NCBI GenBank assembly: GCA_949287225.1
Contig: CASEFP010000086.1
Coordinates: forward strand, 1 to 37,324
From: an uncultured Lentisphaeria bacterium
Lineage (GTDB): Bacteria > Verrucomicrobiota > Lentisphaeria > Victivallales > UBA1829
Length of the DNA: 37,324 nt
Reading direction: 5' to 3'
The position numbers and the translations under genes were made by a program. Under the pieces are notes generated by a model. The model ran no database searches and was not told the origin of the DNA. It was given only the letters and a program-made list of their open reading frames with translations. Of the stretch, positions 24,462 through 32,505 are shown in pieces; positions within the stretch are counted from its first letter, which is position 1; each line of letters starts with the position of its first letter.

Positions 24462-25823
24462 TCATTGCAGTGTCTTTTTCCCCATTCCGAAATGCAGAGC
24501 ATGAAGCGGTTTATCGATCAGCGGGGGAAATTGACGGAAAAAATCCTTGTCCGCGTCCAGATTCAGGAAAACGTTGTTTCCGCGGCATTGCAGAGAGACG
24601 ATCCGTTTTCCGGAAGAAAGGTCATATACGGCAAACGGTTCCTTCTGATTCAGCGGAATGCGCTTTTCTTTCAGAAGCGCCTGCAGTTCCGCCTGCACCA
24701 TGCCGCAGAAATAAAAAACAGGCTCATTCTTCTCCATGCGCGCGAACAGCACATTCTCTCCCGACAGCGTTTGTTCGCGGGCGATGATGCGGAGCCCTTC
24801 AAAGGGCGTTTCCGGGAACGATTCCAACGCCTGTTTCAGCGCCGGAACCGCGTTCGGTTCCAGTCCGAAAACGACCTTGGCAAGAGGCCGTTTTTCCGTC
24901 GCGGATGGATCTGCACGGAATGCAAGTGCCGCGGTGATTCTGCCGCTGGAACCGTTGATGAGATTTGTGCGCAGGGTTTCCTGCTTTCTGTCTCTATTGC
25001 GGAATCGCGGCAGCAGCTGAATGAGACGGGCCCGGAATGCGCGGTCCGCCGGAATGTTCAGCACAAAAAGTTCCCGTGCTTCGGCAAAAGCGGAAACCGC
25101 GGGCAGAGGAGTCGAACCTGCCAGATAGCTCGGCAGCGGACTGCCCGGGTAAAGTGTCCCCGTGAGTCTCAGCGCAATCCGGTTCTGCCGCGGCATTCCG
25201 AGCGTCAAAGTCAGATCCCGGAAGGAGGAGAGAAAATCGTCCGCCGCCTTCGGAACGGCGCGGGCGTTTTCCGAGGCAAGGGAGGCCAGCGTGAACTGTC
25301 GGCGCAGAAGAGCCGGAGTTGCATGGATTTCCAGTGCGGCTGTTTGATTGGCTTCTGGCGTGAACGGTTTCGGCAAAACATTCCCCACAGCGGCGCTGCG
25401 GAAAACCAGACCGTTGCCGGAGGTCGGTTCCACGCTCATCTTCAGGGATCCGAAACGGATCGTTTCTGTTTCGGGAAGTCTGACGTTTGCTCTGGCCTGT
25501 CCGACGATGCAGAAGCGCAGCTGAGGCATCCCCCCGTCATAGAAGACGATGGAAAAAGGTTTCGTGATGTCCAGCAGCATCGCGGGCGGCGTCATGCTGA
25601 GAAAGGCCGTGGCCGCAATGACCGAGAACGTGAATTTCGGTGCGACCGCCTCCCCGAGACCGGCAAGGGTTTCCGCTGCCCGCGGGAGCGAGACGATATT
25701 GAGGCGCGCCGTCTCCCGCGGCGGAACTTCCGCCGGAAGCGCGGCGGAACACAGAAAAAGGCCCGCGCAGAGAACTCCTGAAAGGAAAGTGCGCGGGCGT
25801 GCCGCCGCGATCCGCTCCGGCAT
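24462..25823 (-). CDS. Secreted protein of unknown function
   Basis: A 453-residue protein with a signal peptide (about 1-31, TFLSGVLCAGLFLCSAALPA). The rest is a mix of strands and helices with no recognised catalytic motif. Segments such as FEGLRIIAREQTLSGENVLF and EPFAVYDLSSGKRIVSLQC suggest a beta-rich, periplasmic or surface domain. Start at 25823 overlaps the stop of the SGNH hydrolase gene by 1 nt (TAATG), with AAGG 8 nt upstream, so translation is coupled. Two copies of a similar fold may be present (residues 60-200 and 250-450), but this is only an impression. No function is proposed. Confidence 0.75.
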   Translation of the reverse strand: MPERIAAARPRTFLSGVLCAGLFLCSAALPAEVPPRETARLNIVSLPRAAETLAGLGEAVAPKFTFSVIAATAFLSMTPPAMLLDITKPFSIVFYDGGMPQLRFCIVGQARANVRLPETETIRFGSLKMSVEPTSGNGLVFRSAAVGNVLPKPFTPEANQTAALEIHATPALLRRQFTLASLASENARAVPKAADDFLSSFRDLTLTLGMPRQNRIALRLTGTLYPGSPLPSYLAGSTPLPAVSAFAEARELFVLNIPADRAFRARLIQLLPRFRNRDRKQETLRTNLINGSSGRITAALAFRADPSATEKRPLAKVVFGLEPNAVPALKQALESFPETPFEGLRIIAREQTLSGENVLFARMEKNEPVFYFCGMVQAELQALLKEKRIPLNQKEPFAVYDLSSGKRIVSLQCRGNNVFLNLDADKDFFRQFPPLIDKPLHALHFGMGKKTLQ

Positions 25824-26989
25824 TATTTCGCCTTGCCGCTGTTGCTCAGCTGATATTTCAGCCAGCAGTAGAAGGTGTCGCCGATCTGGCGGTATCCGGC
25901 GCTTGCGGGATGGACGCCGTTGCTCTGGCGTGTGATCTTTGCCGGATTGCCGACGTTGACCGGCTCGGAGACGACCGGGAAGTTGTTTTCACAGTCCAGA
26001 TTGACATTTGTCGGAATGATGGAAAGATCCTTGTCCGGATGATTCGTGAACTTCTTCAGGTATGCCTCGTTCAGGCGGTGCTGGTTTTTCCTGTACTGCC
26101 ACCGGGTCTGCCCGCAGGTGTAGTACGTTCCGAAGGCGTCCTGCGAGCGGGCGGAAGGTGTCACGAGTCCGACGCCGATCTTTGCATTGGGCGCGACTCT
26201 GCGGAACTCCGCCAGAAGCGTATCGGCGGATGCGAGGATCTTCTTGATTTTTTCCTCCAGATTTTCATCTGTGGCCGCGAAGATATCGTTGACGCCGAGC
26301 TGAACCGTGATGAAATCGGGTGCTTTCCCTTCGTTGTATTTGTCAAGATAAGCCTGGAAGTCAAGTTTGCCCTTGCCGTCCTTGATTACAAGAAAACGGC
26401 TGGGGATGTCCCAGGGTTTCGGATTTTTCTTGGCGGAAGTTTTCGTTTTGTGGAGGAAGGTGCCCCATGCCCAGCCGCCCCAGCCTTCATGGGCGACGCC
26501 GTTTTTCTGCGGCTGCCAGTTGGGGCCGTTTGAACCGATCATTTTCATACGGGGATTGCCGCCCGGGCGGCTGGCCAGCTCGAACAGGCGGATCGGATAG
26601 ACGTTCGCCGACGTCAGGCTGTCGCCCACGAGCAGAATGGAGATGCTTTTTCCCTTGCCGGCGTCGGCGGGGGAAACAATGAGTTTTGTCTTTCCTTCGG
26701 CAAGCGTGCCGCTGGCATCTATGACCTTTACGCTCCAGTCGTATTCGCCGACATCCTTGTCGGTCGGGACAAACCGCCAGCGTTTCTGGTCGTTGCGTCC
26801 CTTTTTGCATGTGACGTCGAAAACGTAAATGTCGGAATTGGGAGTCAGCACGATATTGTCGAAGTAGATATTGGCCTCAATACCGGGAACCGCGTAGATT
26901 TTTTCCGGAAGCTGGAGCTTCAGGGAGGAATCTGCGAAAAGAACCATTGCGGAAAAAACAAACGAAATTGCCAGAAGCATCTTACCCAT
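25823..26989 (-). CDS. Secreted SGNH/GDSL-type hydrolase
   Basis: A 388-residue protein with a signal peptide (about 1-20), an N-terminal beta domain (about 25-110) and an SGNH hydrolase domain (about 115-380). Blocks visible: SILLVGDSLTSANV with nucleophile Ser124, AHEGWGGWAW as block II, LGVNDIF as block III (Asn234), and SNGVHPASAGY as block V with His360. In block V the usual Asp three residues before His is Asn357, so the triad lacks its acid at the standard place; many such enzymes work with a dyad. It probably removes acyl groups (for example acetyl from polysaccharide). It follows the RAM-domain gene by 32 bp and overlaps the next gene by 1 nt. Confidence 0.85.
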   Translation of the reverse strand: MGKMLLAISFVFSAMVLFADSSLKLQLPEKIYAVPGIEANIYFDNIVLTPNSDIYVFDVTCKKGRNDQKRWRFVPTDKDVGEYDWSVKVIDASGTLAEGKTKLIVSPADAGKGKSISILLVGDSLTSANVYPIRLFELASRPGGNPRMKMIGSNGPNWQPQKNGVAHEGWGGWAWGTFLHKTKTSAKKNPKPWDIPSRFLVIKDGKGKLDFQAYLDKYNEGKAPDFITVQLGVNDIFAATDENLEEKIKKILASADTLLAEFRRVAPNAKIGVGLVTPSARSQDAFGTYYTCGQTRWQYRKNQHRLNEAYLKKFTNHPDKDLSIIPTNVNLDCENNFPVVSEPVNVGNPAKITRQSNGVHPASAGYRQIGDTFYCWLKYQLSNSGKAK

Positions 26990-27021
26990 GGTGGCACATC
27001 CCCTTTATGAACAAACCGTTC

Positions 27022-27306
27022 TTATTTGGATTTTGCTTTCTTGTAGACTTTCTTCTCGTCGTAATTGTAATAGGCGCCGAGGGAGATCAGCGTCTTGGTG
27101 TGCGCGATGCCCTTGATCTGGTGGCACATCTTGTCCGCGAGGATCAGCGAGAGCTCCTGATTGTCCCCGACCCGGGCGATCACAGCCAGGTCGTATTCGC
27201 CGGCGATCGAGTGAACTTCCATGATCCCGTCGATCTTCAGGAGCTCCTCGATGACATCCGAGATGAGTTCGCGTTTCACTTTGACAAGAATGATTGCTGT
27301 GACCAT
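27022..27306 (-). CDS. Stand-alone Lrp/AsnC ligand-binding (RAM) domain protein
   Basis: A 94-residue protein matching the C-terminal effector domain of Lrp/AsnC regulators without a helix-turn-helix: VTAIILVKVKRELISDVIEE, then IDGIMEVHSIAGEYDLAVIA and IKGIAHTKTLISLGAY. Such domains oligomerise and bind amino acids. GGAGG 6 nt before the start supports it. It has its own promoter (27338-27365) and precedes a secreted SGNH hydrolase by 32 bp. It may sense amino acids for a partner protein; its partner is not evident. Cytoplasmic. Confidence 0.9.
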   Translation of the reverse strand: MVTAIILVKVKRELISDVIEELLKIDGIMEVHSIAGEYDLAVIARVGDNQELSLILADKMCHQIKGIAHTKTLISLGAYYNYDEKKVYKKAKSK

Positions 27307-27337
27307 ACAAAACCTCCGTTTTTAGTGTGTAATGACA

Positions 27338-27365
27338 AACATAGTGTGATTCCGCCTCTTGTCAA
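27338..27365 (-). promoter_or_regulatory. Promoter of the RAM-domain / SGNH operon
   Basis: On the minus strand a perfect TTGACA (27360-27365) and TATGTT (27338-27343) are 16 nt apart, about 32 nt before the start codon. Confidence 0.6.
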
Positions 27366-27432
27366 GTCCGTTTTGCAAATTCTTTTGATTTTGCAGAGGC
27401 GCAGGCGGAGAAATTGTGCAATATTTCCGTTT

Positions 27433-28326
27433 TCACGCGAGAAGAATGATGACGGCGCCGATGATCATCACTGCGGAGGCGGCAAGTTTCCGCGCGATGT
27501 CTTTCTCATGGAACAGAACGCCGCCGAAAAAGACGCTCAGAAGCGCCGAGAGCTGAAACAGAGCCAGCGCGTAGGCCACCGGCATTCCCTTGAACACAAC
27601 GTTGGTCGAGAACTGCATGATCCCGGTCGTCGCGGCCAGAGTCAGAAGAAGCACAATTCCGCGCGGCGTCAGCGAAAAGGTGCTGCGCAGTGTGTCGAAG
27701 TTGCCGTTCCGGAGTGCGGCGGCAAGGTAAAGCAGGGTCGAAAAGAGTGCGCTCAGGATGCACCATACCGCGAATGTTGTGAACGGTGCGGAAACGGCGA
27801 TTGCCTTTTTCAGAAACACCGCCTCGGTCGCGGTGCAGAGAATCGCATAGAAGCGGTATTGAACCTCGGGGCGGAGAAACAGTGCTAAGGAGAATTGTTC
27901 GGTGTCTCCTCGACGCAGGAGTGCGAAGCTCCCCCCGAAGATCAGCAGAATGCCGGTCACTCCCGGAATCCCCGGCGTTTCGCCGATCAGGAAAAACGCC
28001 GCGATCATGCTGACCACGACTTTGTAGGAGTTGAGCGGCCCGAGCACGGAAAGCTCCCCTCTGCTGAGCGCCTTGATGAGGCAGCCGTTTCCCGCCGCCG
28101 CGAGGATCCCCGAAAGGATCATCGGCATCCAGAACGATGTGTTGCACGTCTCAAGCGCGAGAAAAGGCAGGCAGGGAAGCATGAACACGCTGAGCACAAG
28201 GTAGGAACAGCAGTTGACCTTGAGAGACGGTTCTCCGCCTTCCGTCAGCTGTTTCTGGACGACATTGGAGTAGGTGTTGGAAAAGATTCTCGCGCAGAGT
28301 GCGGGAAGGGTGATGATGAGTTCCAT
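27433..28326 (-). CDS. EamA/DMT-family membrane transporter
   Basis: A 297-residue integral membrane protein with about ten hydrophobic helices arranged as two EamA repeats. The first repeat ends LGPLNSYKVVVSMIAAFFLIGETPGIPGV with a characteristic Glu-Thr before the last helix; the second has VAYALALFQLSALLSVFFGG and FHEKDIARKLAASAVMIIGA. Members export or import metabolites, amino acids or sugars; the substrate is unknown. An AGGAT sequence lies about 10 nt upstream of the start. It is transcribed alone, divergent from the hydroxyacid dehydrogenase. Confidence 0.87.
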   Translation of the reverse strand: MELIITLPALCARIFSNTYSNVVQKQLTEGGEPSLKVNCCSYLVLSVFMLPCLPFLALETCNTSFWMPMILSGILAAAGNGCLIKALSRGELSVLGPLNSYKVVVSMIAAFFLIGETPGIPGVTGILLIFGGSFALLRRGDTEQFSLALFLRPEVQYRFYAILCTATEAVFLKKAIAVSAPFTTFAVWCILSALFSTLLYLAAALRNGNFDTLRSTFSLTPRGIVLLLTLAATTGIMQFSTNVVFKGMPVAYALALFQLSALLSVFFGGVLFHEKDIARKLAASAVMIIGAVIILLA

Positions 28327-28351
28327 ATTGTCTGAATCCTGTGTCTCCTTT

Positions 28352-28369
28352 TTCCGCGGGAACGCGGAA
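28352..28369. repeat. Perfect palindrome in the EamA leader
   Basis: TTCCGCG-GGAA-CGCGGAA has 7-bp perfect arms and a 4-nt centre. It lies just downstream of the EamA -10 box, at or next to the predicted transcription start, so it could be a repressor operator or a 5'-end stem-loop. Confidence 0.5.
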
Positions 28370-28374
28370 GGGAT

Positions 28375-28402
28375 ACTATACGCGCTCCGGGCGTTTTTGC
28401 AA
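28375..28402 (-). promoter_or_regulatory. Promoter of the EamA transporter
   Basis: On the minus strand TTGCAA (28397-28402) and TATAGT (28375-28380) are 16 nt apart. The predicted start of transcription falls in the palindrome at 28352-28369. Confidence 0.6.
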
Positions 28403-28423
28403 GAAAATGCACGGCAAAACGAT

Positions 28424-28452
28424 TTGAATCCCGCTGTTTCTGCGCGTATATT
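28424..28452 (+). promoter_or_regulatory. Promoter of the hydroxyacid dehydrogenase / AraC pair
   Basis: TTGAAT (28424-28429) and TATATT (28447-28452) are 17 nt apart, 30 nt before the start codon at 28483. Confidence 0.6.
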
Positions 28453-28482
28453 GAACGGTCAAGCAGCAGGGAGAGAAGAAGA

Positions 28483-29445
28483 ATGCAGCGCAGAAAAATC
28501 GTGATTCTGGACGGATTCGCCGCCAATCCCGGCGACCTTTCCTGGGGGGAAATCGAGGCAATGGGCGACTGCCGCGTCTATGTGAGATGCAATTCCGACA
28601 AGGAGATTGTCGAACGCGCCGCCGACGCCGAGATCATCCTGACCAACAAGTCCGTGATCTCAAGAAAGATCATGGAACAGCTTCCGAAACTCAAATTCAT
28701 CGCGGTTCAGGCGACCGGCTACAATGTCGTCGATCTTGCCGCCGCGCACGAACGCGGGATTCTGGTCAGCAATGTGCCCGCTTACAGCACAAACTCCGTG
28801 GCGCAGTTTGTTTTCGCGCTGATTCTGGAACTGATGAACCGCGTGGGGAAATACACGCAGGCCGTCGCGGACGGCGCGTGGTGCCGCTGCCCGGATTTCA
28901 CCTTTTCGCTCGGGCAGTCCCGCGAGCTTGCCGGACTGACGCTCGGGATCGTCGGATTCGGCTCGATCGGGTCGGCTGCGGCGCGGATCGCGGAGGCGTT
29001 CGGCATGAATGTTCTTGCTTTCACCCGGACACCGAAGGCGGTCCCTTCCGTCCGGTTTGTCCCGATGGAAGCCCTTTTTGCCGAAAGCGACATCGTATCC
29101 CTGCACTGCCCGCTGACGGAGGCGACGTGCGGACTGGTCAATGCCGATACGCTTTCGAAGATGAAAAAGACGGCGCTTCTCATCAACACCGCGCGCGGCG
29201 GTCTGGTGGACGAGCACGCGCTTGCCTCCGCGCTGAATGAGGGGCGGATCGCGGGAGCCGGGCTCGATGTGCTTTCCACGGAACCTCCGCCCGCCGACAA
29301 TCCGCTTCTTACCGCGAAAAACTGCGTGATCACGCCGCACGTCGCCTGGGCGTCGTTCGAGGCGCGGAAGCGCCTGATCGCCGTCTGCGCGTCCAACGTC
29401 CGTGCGTATCTCTCCGGCGCGCCGGTCAATCTTGTGACGCAGTGA
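28483..29445 (+). CDS. D-2-hydroxyacid dehydrogenase (glycerate dehydrogenase-like)
   Basis: A 320-residue NAD(P)-dependent enzyme. The dinucleotide-binding motif GFGSIG is at about 158-163; the catalytic Arg238 (INTARGGLVDE), Glu267 (STEP) and His286 (ITPHVAWAS) are all present. The substrate pocket motif QATGYNVVD resembles glycerate/hydroxypyruvate and lactate dehydrogenases. The exact substrate cannot be told; hydroxypyruvate/glycerate is most likely. GGGAGAGAAG precedes the start. It is followed 7 bp later by an AraC regulator. Cytoplasmic. Confidence 0.92.
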   Translation: MQRRKIVILDGFAANPGDLSWGEIEAMGDCRVYVRCNSDKEIVERAADAEIILTNKSVISRKIMEQLPKLKFIAVQATGYNVVDLAAAHERGILVSNVPAYSTNSVAQFVFALILELMNRVGKYTQAVADGAWCRCPDFTFSLGQSRELAGLTLGIVGFGSIGSAAARIAEAFGMNVLAFTRTPKAVPSVRFVPMEALFAESDIVSLHCPLTEATCGLVNADTLSKMKKTALLINTARGGLVDEHALASALNEGRIAGAGLDVLSTEPPPADNPLLTAKNCVITPHVAWASFEARKRLIAVCASNVRAYLSGAPVNLVTQ

Positions 29446-29452
29446 GGCTCCG

Positions 29453-30286
29453 ATGCGTTCCCCCGAACCGAACAGTCCGAGCTGCATTCACCGGCCGGAA
29501 CCGAATGTGAAACCGGATCTTCCGCTGCCGTTCTGTCTGCGTTCCGTCGGCCACTACATCCGCCTGAAACGCTTCTATGAGCGGGTGGAGGCGGGTGCCA
29601 AGCCCTTTGTCCAGGTTTTCTGGGGGATCTCGGGCGAGGGCGAGTTCCTGATTGACGGGAAGGAACAGATTCTGCACGAGGGGGATGTCTTCTACCGTCT
29701 GCCCGGAGAGCCCCATTATCAGGGGGCGCGGACGGAATCCTGGGAATACCGCTGGTTCACCTTCGACGGGGACGGCGCGGAGGATTTCATGCTCTCCTAT
29801 GGTTATCCGCACGCCTGTTTTCATGCGGGAAGCTGTCCGCATGAGCTGTTCATCCGTCTGGAGGAGCTTCTTCAGGAGATGACCCCCTACGCATGGCGCG
29901 AGATGGTGTCGGTGGCCTCTTCGATTCTCGCGCGGGCAGGGGGGCGGGAGGACCGATCCACCCGGGAGGGACGCATTGTCTGCGAGGTGATCCGCCTCTG
30001 CCGCGAACGCTGCGGAGACCCCGACCTCAACATCAATTCCATCGCCGATGAGCTTGGCGTGAGCCGCTCGACGCTGCGCAGGCTCTTTCAGGAGAAAATG
30101 CATCTTCCGCCGAGCGAATATCTGGGACGGCTTCGGATTCAGCGGGCTCTTTCGCTGCTTCAGGAGACGATTCTGCCGATTTCCGACATCGCCAAGGAGT
30201 GCGGCTTTACTGATGAAAGCTATTTTTCCAGAGTGATCCGCCGCAGTGTGGGGACCACGCCGAAAAAATTCCGTGAAGGTGGCTGA
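29453..30286 (+). CDS. AraC-family transcriptional regulator
   Basis: A 277-residue protein with an N-terminal cupin-like ligand domain (about 50-110, FWGISGEGEFLIDGKEQILHE type, ending FYRLPGEPHYQ) and a C-terminal double HTH (about 175-275): LNINSIADELGVSRSTLRRL, then ISDIAKECGFTDESYFSRVI and GTTPKKFR. This is typical of sugar-responsive AraC/XylS activators. GTGAGG lies 5 nt upstream of the start. It is downstream of the hydroxyacid dehydrogenase and 198 bp before the sugar-binding lipoprotein, which it may regulate (inference). DNA-binding, cytoplasmic. Confidence 0.92.
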   Translation: MRSPEPNSPSCIHRPEPNVKPDLPLPFCLRSVGHYIRLKRFYERVEAGAKPFVQVFWGISGEGEFLIDGKEQILHEGDVFYRLPGEPHYQGARTESWEYRWFTFDGDGAEDFMLSYGYPHACFHAGSCPHELFIRLEELLQEMTPYAWREMVSVASSILARAGGREDRSTREGRIVCEVIRLCRERCGDPDLNINSIADELGVSRSTLRRLFQEKMHLPPSEYLGRLRIQRALSLLQETILPISDIAKECGFTDESYFSRVIRRSVGTTPKKFREGG

Positions 30287-30384
30287 ACCCCTCCCGCTGT
30301 CCGGTTCTCCGGGCGCATGGACAATGGAAAAATATCCCGAATGCCGGGGGATTCCCTCTTGAAAGTGAGCGGGAAAACGGGTAT

Positions 30385-30412
30385 TTTACCTTATCAACGG
30401 ATATGGTATGAT
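30385..30412 (+). promoter_or_regulatory. Possible promoter of the sugar-binding lipoprotein operon
   Basis: TTTACC (30385-30390) and TATGAT (30407-30412) are 16 nt apart, 72 nt before the start. The weak -35 box fits an activator-dependent promoter, for which the adjacent AraC regulator is a candidate. Confidence 0.4.
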
Positions 30413-30484
30413 TCCCGGGAGTGGAACAGGGTGCGGGAAAACCGCATCCGTGCATCGGGAAGAAAACACGGAGGAAAGGGGAAT

Positions 30485-31450
30485 ATGAATTTATTCAGAA
30501 TGACACGAGCGGTGCTGGCCTGTGCGGCGGTGCTGTTCCTGGCATCCGGGTGCGGCAAGCAGCAGGATGACGGCAAGCTCAAGGTTGCGATTTCGATCCC
30601 GAGCGCGGATCACGGATGGACCGGCGGCGTCGTATGGTGGGCGGAACAGGTCAAGCGCGAAATGGAGGCACGGGATCCGAATCTCAGGATCCTCATTTCC
30701 ACCGCGAAGGATTCGGCGGACCAGGTCAGCAAGATTGAAAACATGCTGGTGCAGGATGTCGATGCGCTTGTGCTTCTGCCGCAGGAACCGGCGCCTCTGA
30801 CCGGAATCTGTGAACAGGCCGTGAAGAAGGGCGTCTATCTGGTCGTCGTGGACCGCGGGCTGGCGAAGGAGGTGCAGAACCTGACCATCGCCGGCGACAA
30901 TGCCGGATTCGGCCGCACCTGCGCCGAGGAGATGGCGAAGAAGCTCGGAGGGAAGGGCGACATTCTGATCATGGAAGGCATCCCCTGCGAGGTGAATACG
31001 CTTCGGGTCGATGCGTTCAAAGAGGTCATGAAGAAATATCCCGGCATTCGGATCCTCGAGTCCCAGACCTCCTACTGGAGCACGGAAAAAGGGCTGAAGC
31101 TCATGGAGAATTTCCTCCAGAAATATCCGAAGATCGACGCGGTCTGGGCGGGGGATGACGATGTGCTGCTCGGCGCGCTGAAGGCGTATCAGGAGTCCGG
31201 GCGCAAAGACATCAAGCTGATGATCGGCGGAGGCGGCGCGAAAACGATCGTCAAAAAAGTGCTTGACAAGGATCCGCTTGTCCAGTTCAACGTGACCTAT
31301 CCGCCGCGGATGATCGCCTACGGCGTCGAACATGCCGTCGCGCATCTCAAGGGCAAGCCGAAAACGCAGGAAAAACGCGTCACGGTTCCGGCGGACGTGA
31401 TCACGCCGAAAAATGCGAAGTTCTTCTATTATCCGAATTCCATCTACTGA
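30485..31450 (+). CDS. Sugar-binding lipoprotein (RbsB-like periplasmic binding protein)
   Basis: A 321-residue protein. The start at 30485 has GGAGG upstream and gives a lipoprotein signal with lipobox LASGC (Cys23). The mature part is a type I periplasmic binding protein: LKVAISIPSADHGWTGGVVW, then VDALVLLPQEPAPLTGICEQ, IAGDNAGFGRTCAEEMAKKL and IDAVWAGDDDVLLGALKAYQ. Such proteins deliver sugars to ABC importers, but no permease or ATPase gene is nearby. It may work with a distant transporter or act as a receptor. The next gene is an isomerase 62 bp downstream, likely in the same transcript. Confidence 0.9.
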   Translation: MNLFRMTRAVLACAAVLFLASGCGKQQDDGKLKVAISIPSADHGWTGGVVWWAEQVKREMEARDPNLRILISTAKDSADQVSKIENMLVQDVDALVLLPQEPAPLTGICEQAVKKGVYLVVVDRGLAKEVQNLTIAGDNAGFGRTCAEEMAKKLGGKGDILIMEGIPCEVNTLRVDAFKEVMKKYPGIRILESQTSYWSTEKGLKLMENFLQKYPKIDAVWAGDDDVLLGALKAYQESGRKDIKLMIGGGGAKTIVKKVLDKDPLVQFNVTYPPRMIAYGVEHAVAHLKGKPKTQEKRVTVPADVITPKNAKFFYYPNSIY

Positions 31451-31512
31451 ATCCGGACAGGCGGGAATCTTCATCCAGTCATTGTTTCAACCAACCAGAG
31501 GAGGTTTTTATC

Positions 31513-32280
31513 ATGAAACTCTGCAAAAAGAATCTCGCGGCGCAGCTCTACACGATCCGCGAATACACGAAAACGCCGAAGGAAATCGCCGAATCCATGA
31601 AGAAGATCAAGGCGATCGGCTACGACGCGGTTCAGATTTCCGGGCTCGGGCCCATTGACAACAGGGAACTTGCCGCCATTCTCGACGGCGAGGGACTGGT
31701 CTGTTGCGCATCGCATGATTCCGGCGCTCTGCTTTTCGACAGGACCGACGAGGTGATTGAGCGCCTGCATGCCGTCAAGTGCCCCTATACGGCATATCCT
31801 TATCCGCACGTCAAGTGGACAAGCGAGGCGGACTGCCTGAAACTGGCCGACGACCTCAATACCGTAGGCGCAAAACTCAGGGCCGCCGGAATCACGCTCT
31901 GCTATCACAATCATGCGCTCGAATTTGAAAAATTCAACGGCCGGACCGTGCTCGACATCCTTTACTCCGGTTCGACGGGCGAAAACCTCAAGGGCGAGCC
32001 GGACACCTACTGGGTGCAGCAGGGCGGCGCAAATCCCGTCACATGGGTGCGGAAACTTGCCGGGCGCATGCCGCTGCTCCACCTGAAGGACAGCGGATTC
32101 CGCGACGGCAAGCAGATCATGACCGAAATCGGCAGCGGAAATCTGGAATGGAAACCCATTCTCGACGCGGCGGACGAGGCGGGGTGCCTCTGGTACATCG
32201 TCGAGCAGGACGTCTGTCCCGGCTCTCCGTTCGATTCGCTCAAGATGAGTTACGATTATCTCTCCGGGAATTTTTTCTGA
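31513..32280 (+). CDS. Sugar phosphate isomerase/epimerase family protein
   Basis: A 255-residue TIM-barrel protein of the xylose isomerase-like / AP endonuclease family 2 fold. Visible family features are AAQLYTIREYTKTPKEIAES at the N-terminus, LCYHNHALEFEKF in the middle and LHLKDSGFRDGKQ and IGSGNLEWKPILDAA at the C-terminus, which supply the metal-binding Glu, Asp and His residues. Substrate is unknown; related enzymes isomerise or epimerise sugars and inositol derivatives or convert keto-sugar compounds. GAGGAGG precedes the start. A strong terminator follows at 32304-32340. Cytoplasmic. Confidence 0.88.
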   Translation: MKLCKKNLAAQLYTIREYTKTPKEIAESMKKIKAIGYDAVQISGLGPIDNRELAAILDGEGLVCCASHDSGALLFDRTDEVIERLHAVKCPYTAYPYPHVKWTSEADCLKLADDLNTVGAKLRAAGITLCYHNHALEFEKFNGRTVLDILYSGSTGENLKGEPDTYWVQQGGANPVTWVRKLAGRMPLLHLKDSGFRDGKQIMTEIGSGNLEWKPILDAADEAGCLWYIVEQDVCPGSPFDSLKMSYDYLSGNFF

Positions 32281-32303
32281 GGGCTTCTGCGTCACGTATG
32301 ACA

Positions 32304-32340
32304 AGGACGGGACGGTTCTGCCGTTCCGTCCGTTTTTTTT
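32304..32340 (+). terminator. Intrinsic terminator
   Basis: GGACGGGACGG (32305-32315) pairs with CCGTTCCGTCC (32321-32331) around a 5-nt loop with one G-T pair, followed by G and eight T residues. It ends the lipoprotein/isomerase transcript. Confidence 0.93.
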
Positions 32341-32435
32341 ACAGGAGAGCTGTGGAGATGCCGCTTCCCTTCTTCAATGCTCTTGCCTTTTTTCCCGATT
32401 CCTCCGGGAAATGCTCATTGTCTCCGGCGGCATAT

Positions 32436-32463
32436 TTGAAAAAAACGGCCATTGGTGTATATT
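32436..32463 (+). promoter_or_regulatory. Promoter of the amidohydrolase
   Basis: TTGAAA (32436-32441) and TATATT (32458-32463) are 16 nt apart, with an extended -10 TG, 42 nt before the start codon. Confidence 0.6.
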
Positions 32464-32505
32464 TTTTCAGTCGGCGCGCGTTACCCGCCGGAGACTGGAG
32501 CAGGA

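Noticed and set aside
24441..24501. Inverted pair GTGCTCTGCAC / ATGCAGAGCAT as mobile-element ends
   Set aside because: The arms are short, imperfect at the ends, and enclose only about 40 bp extending into a coding region; no transposase or target duplication is visible.
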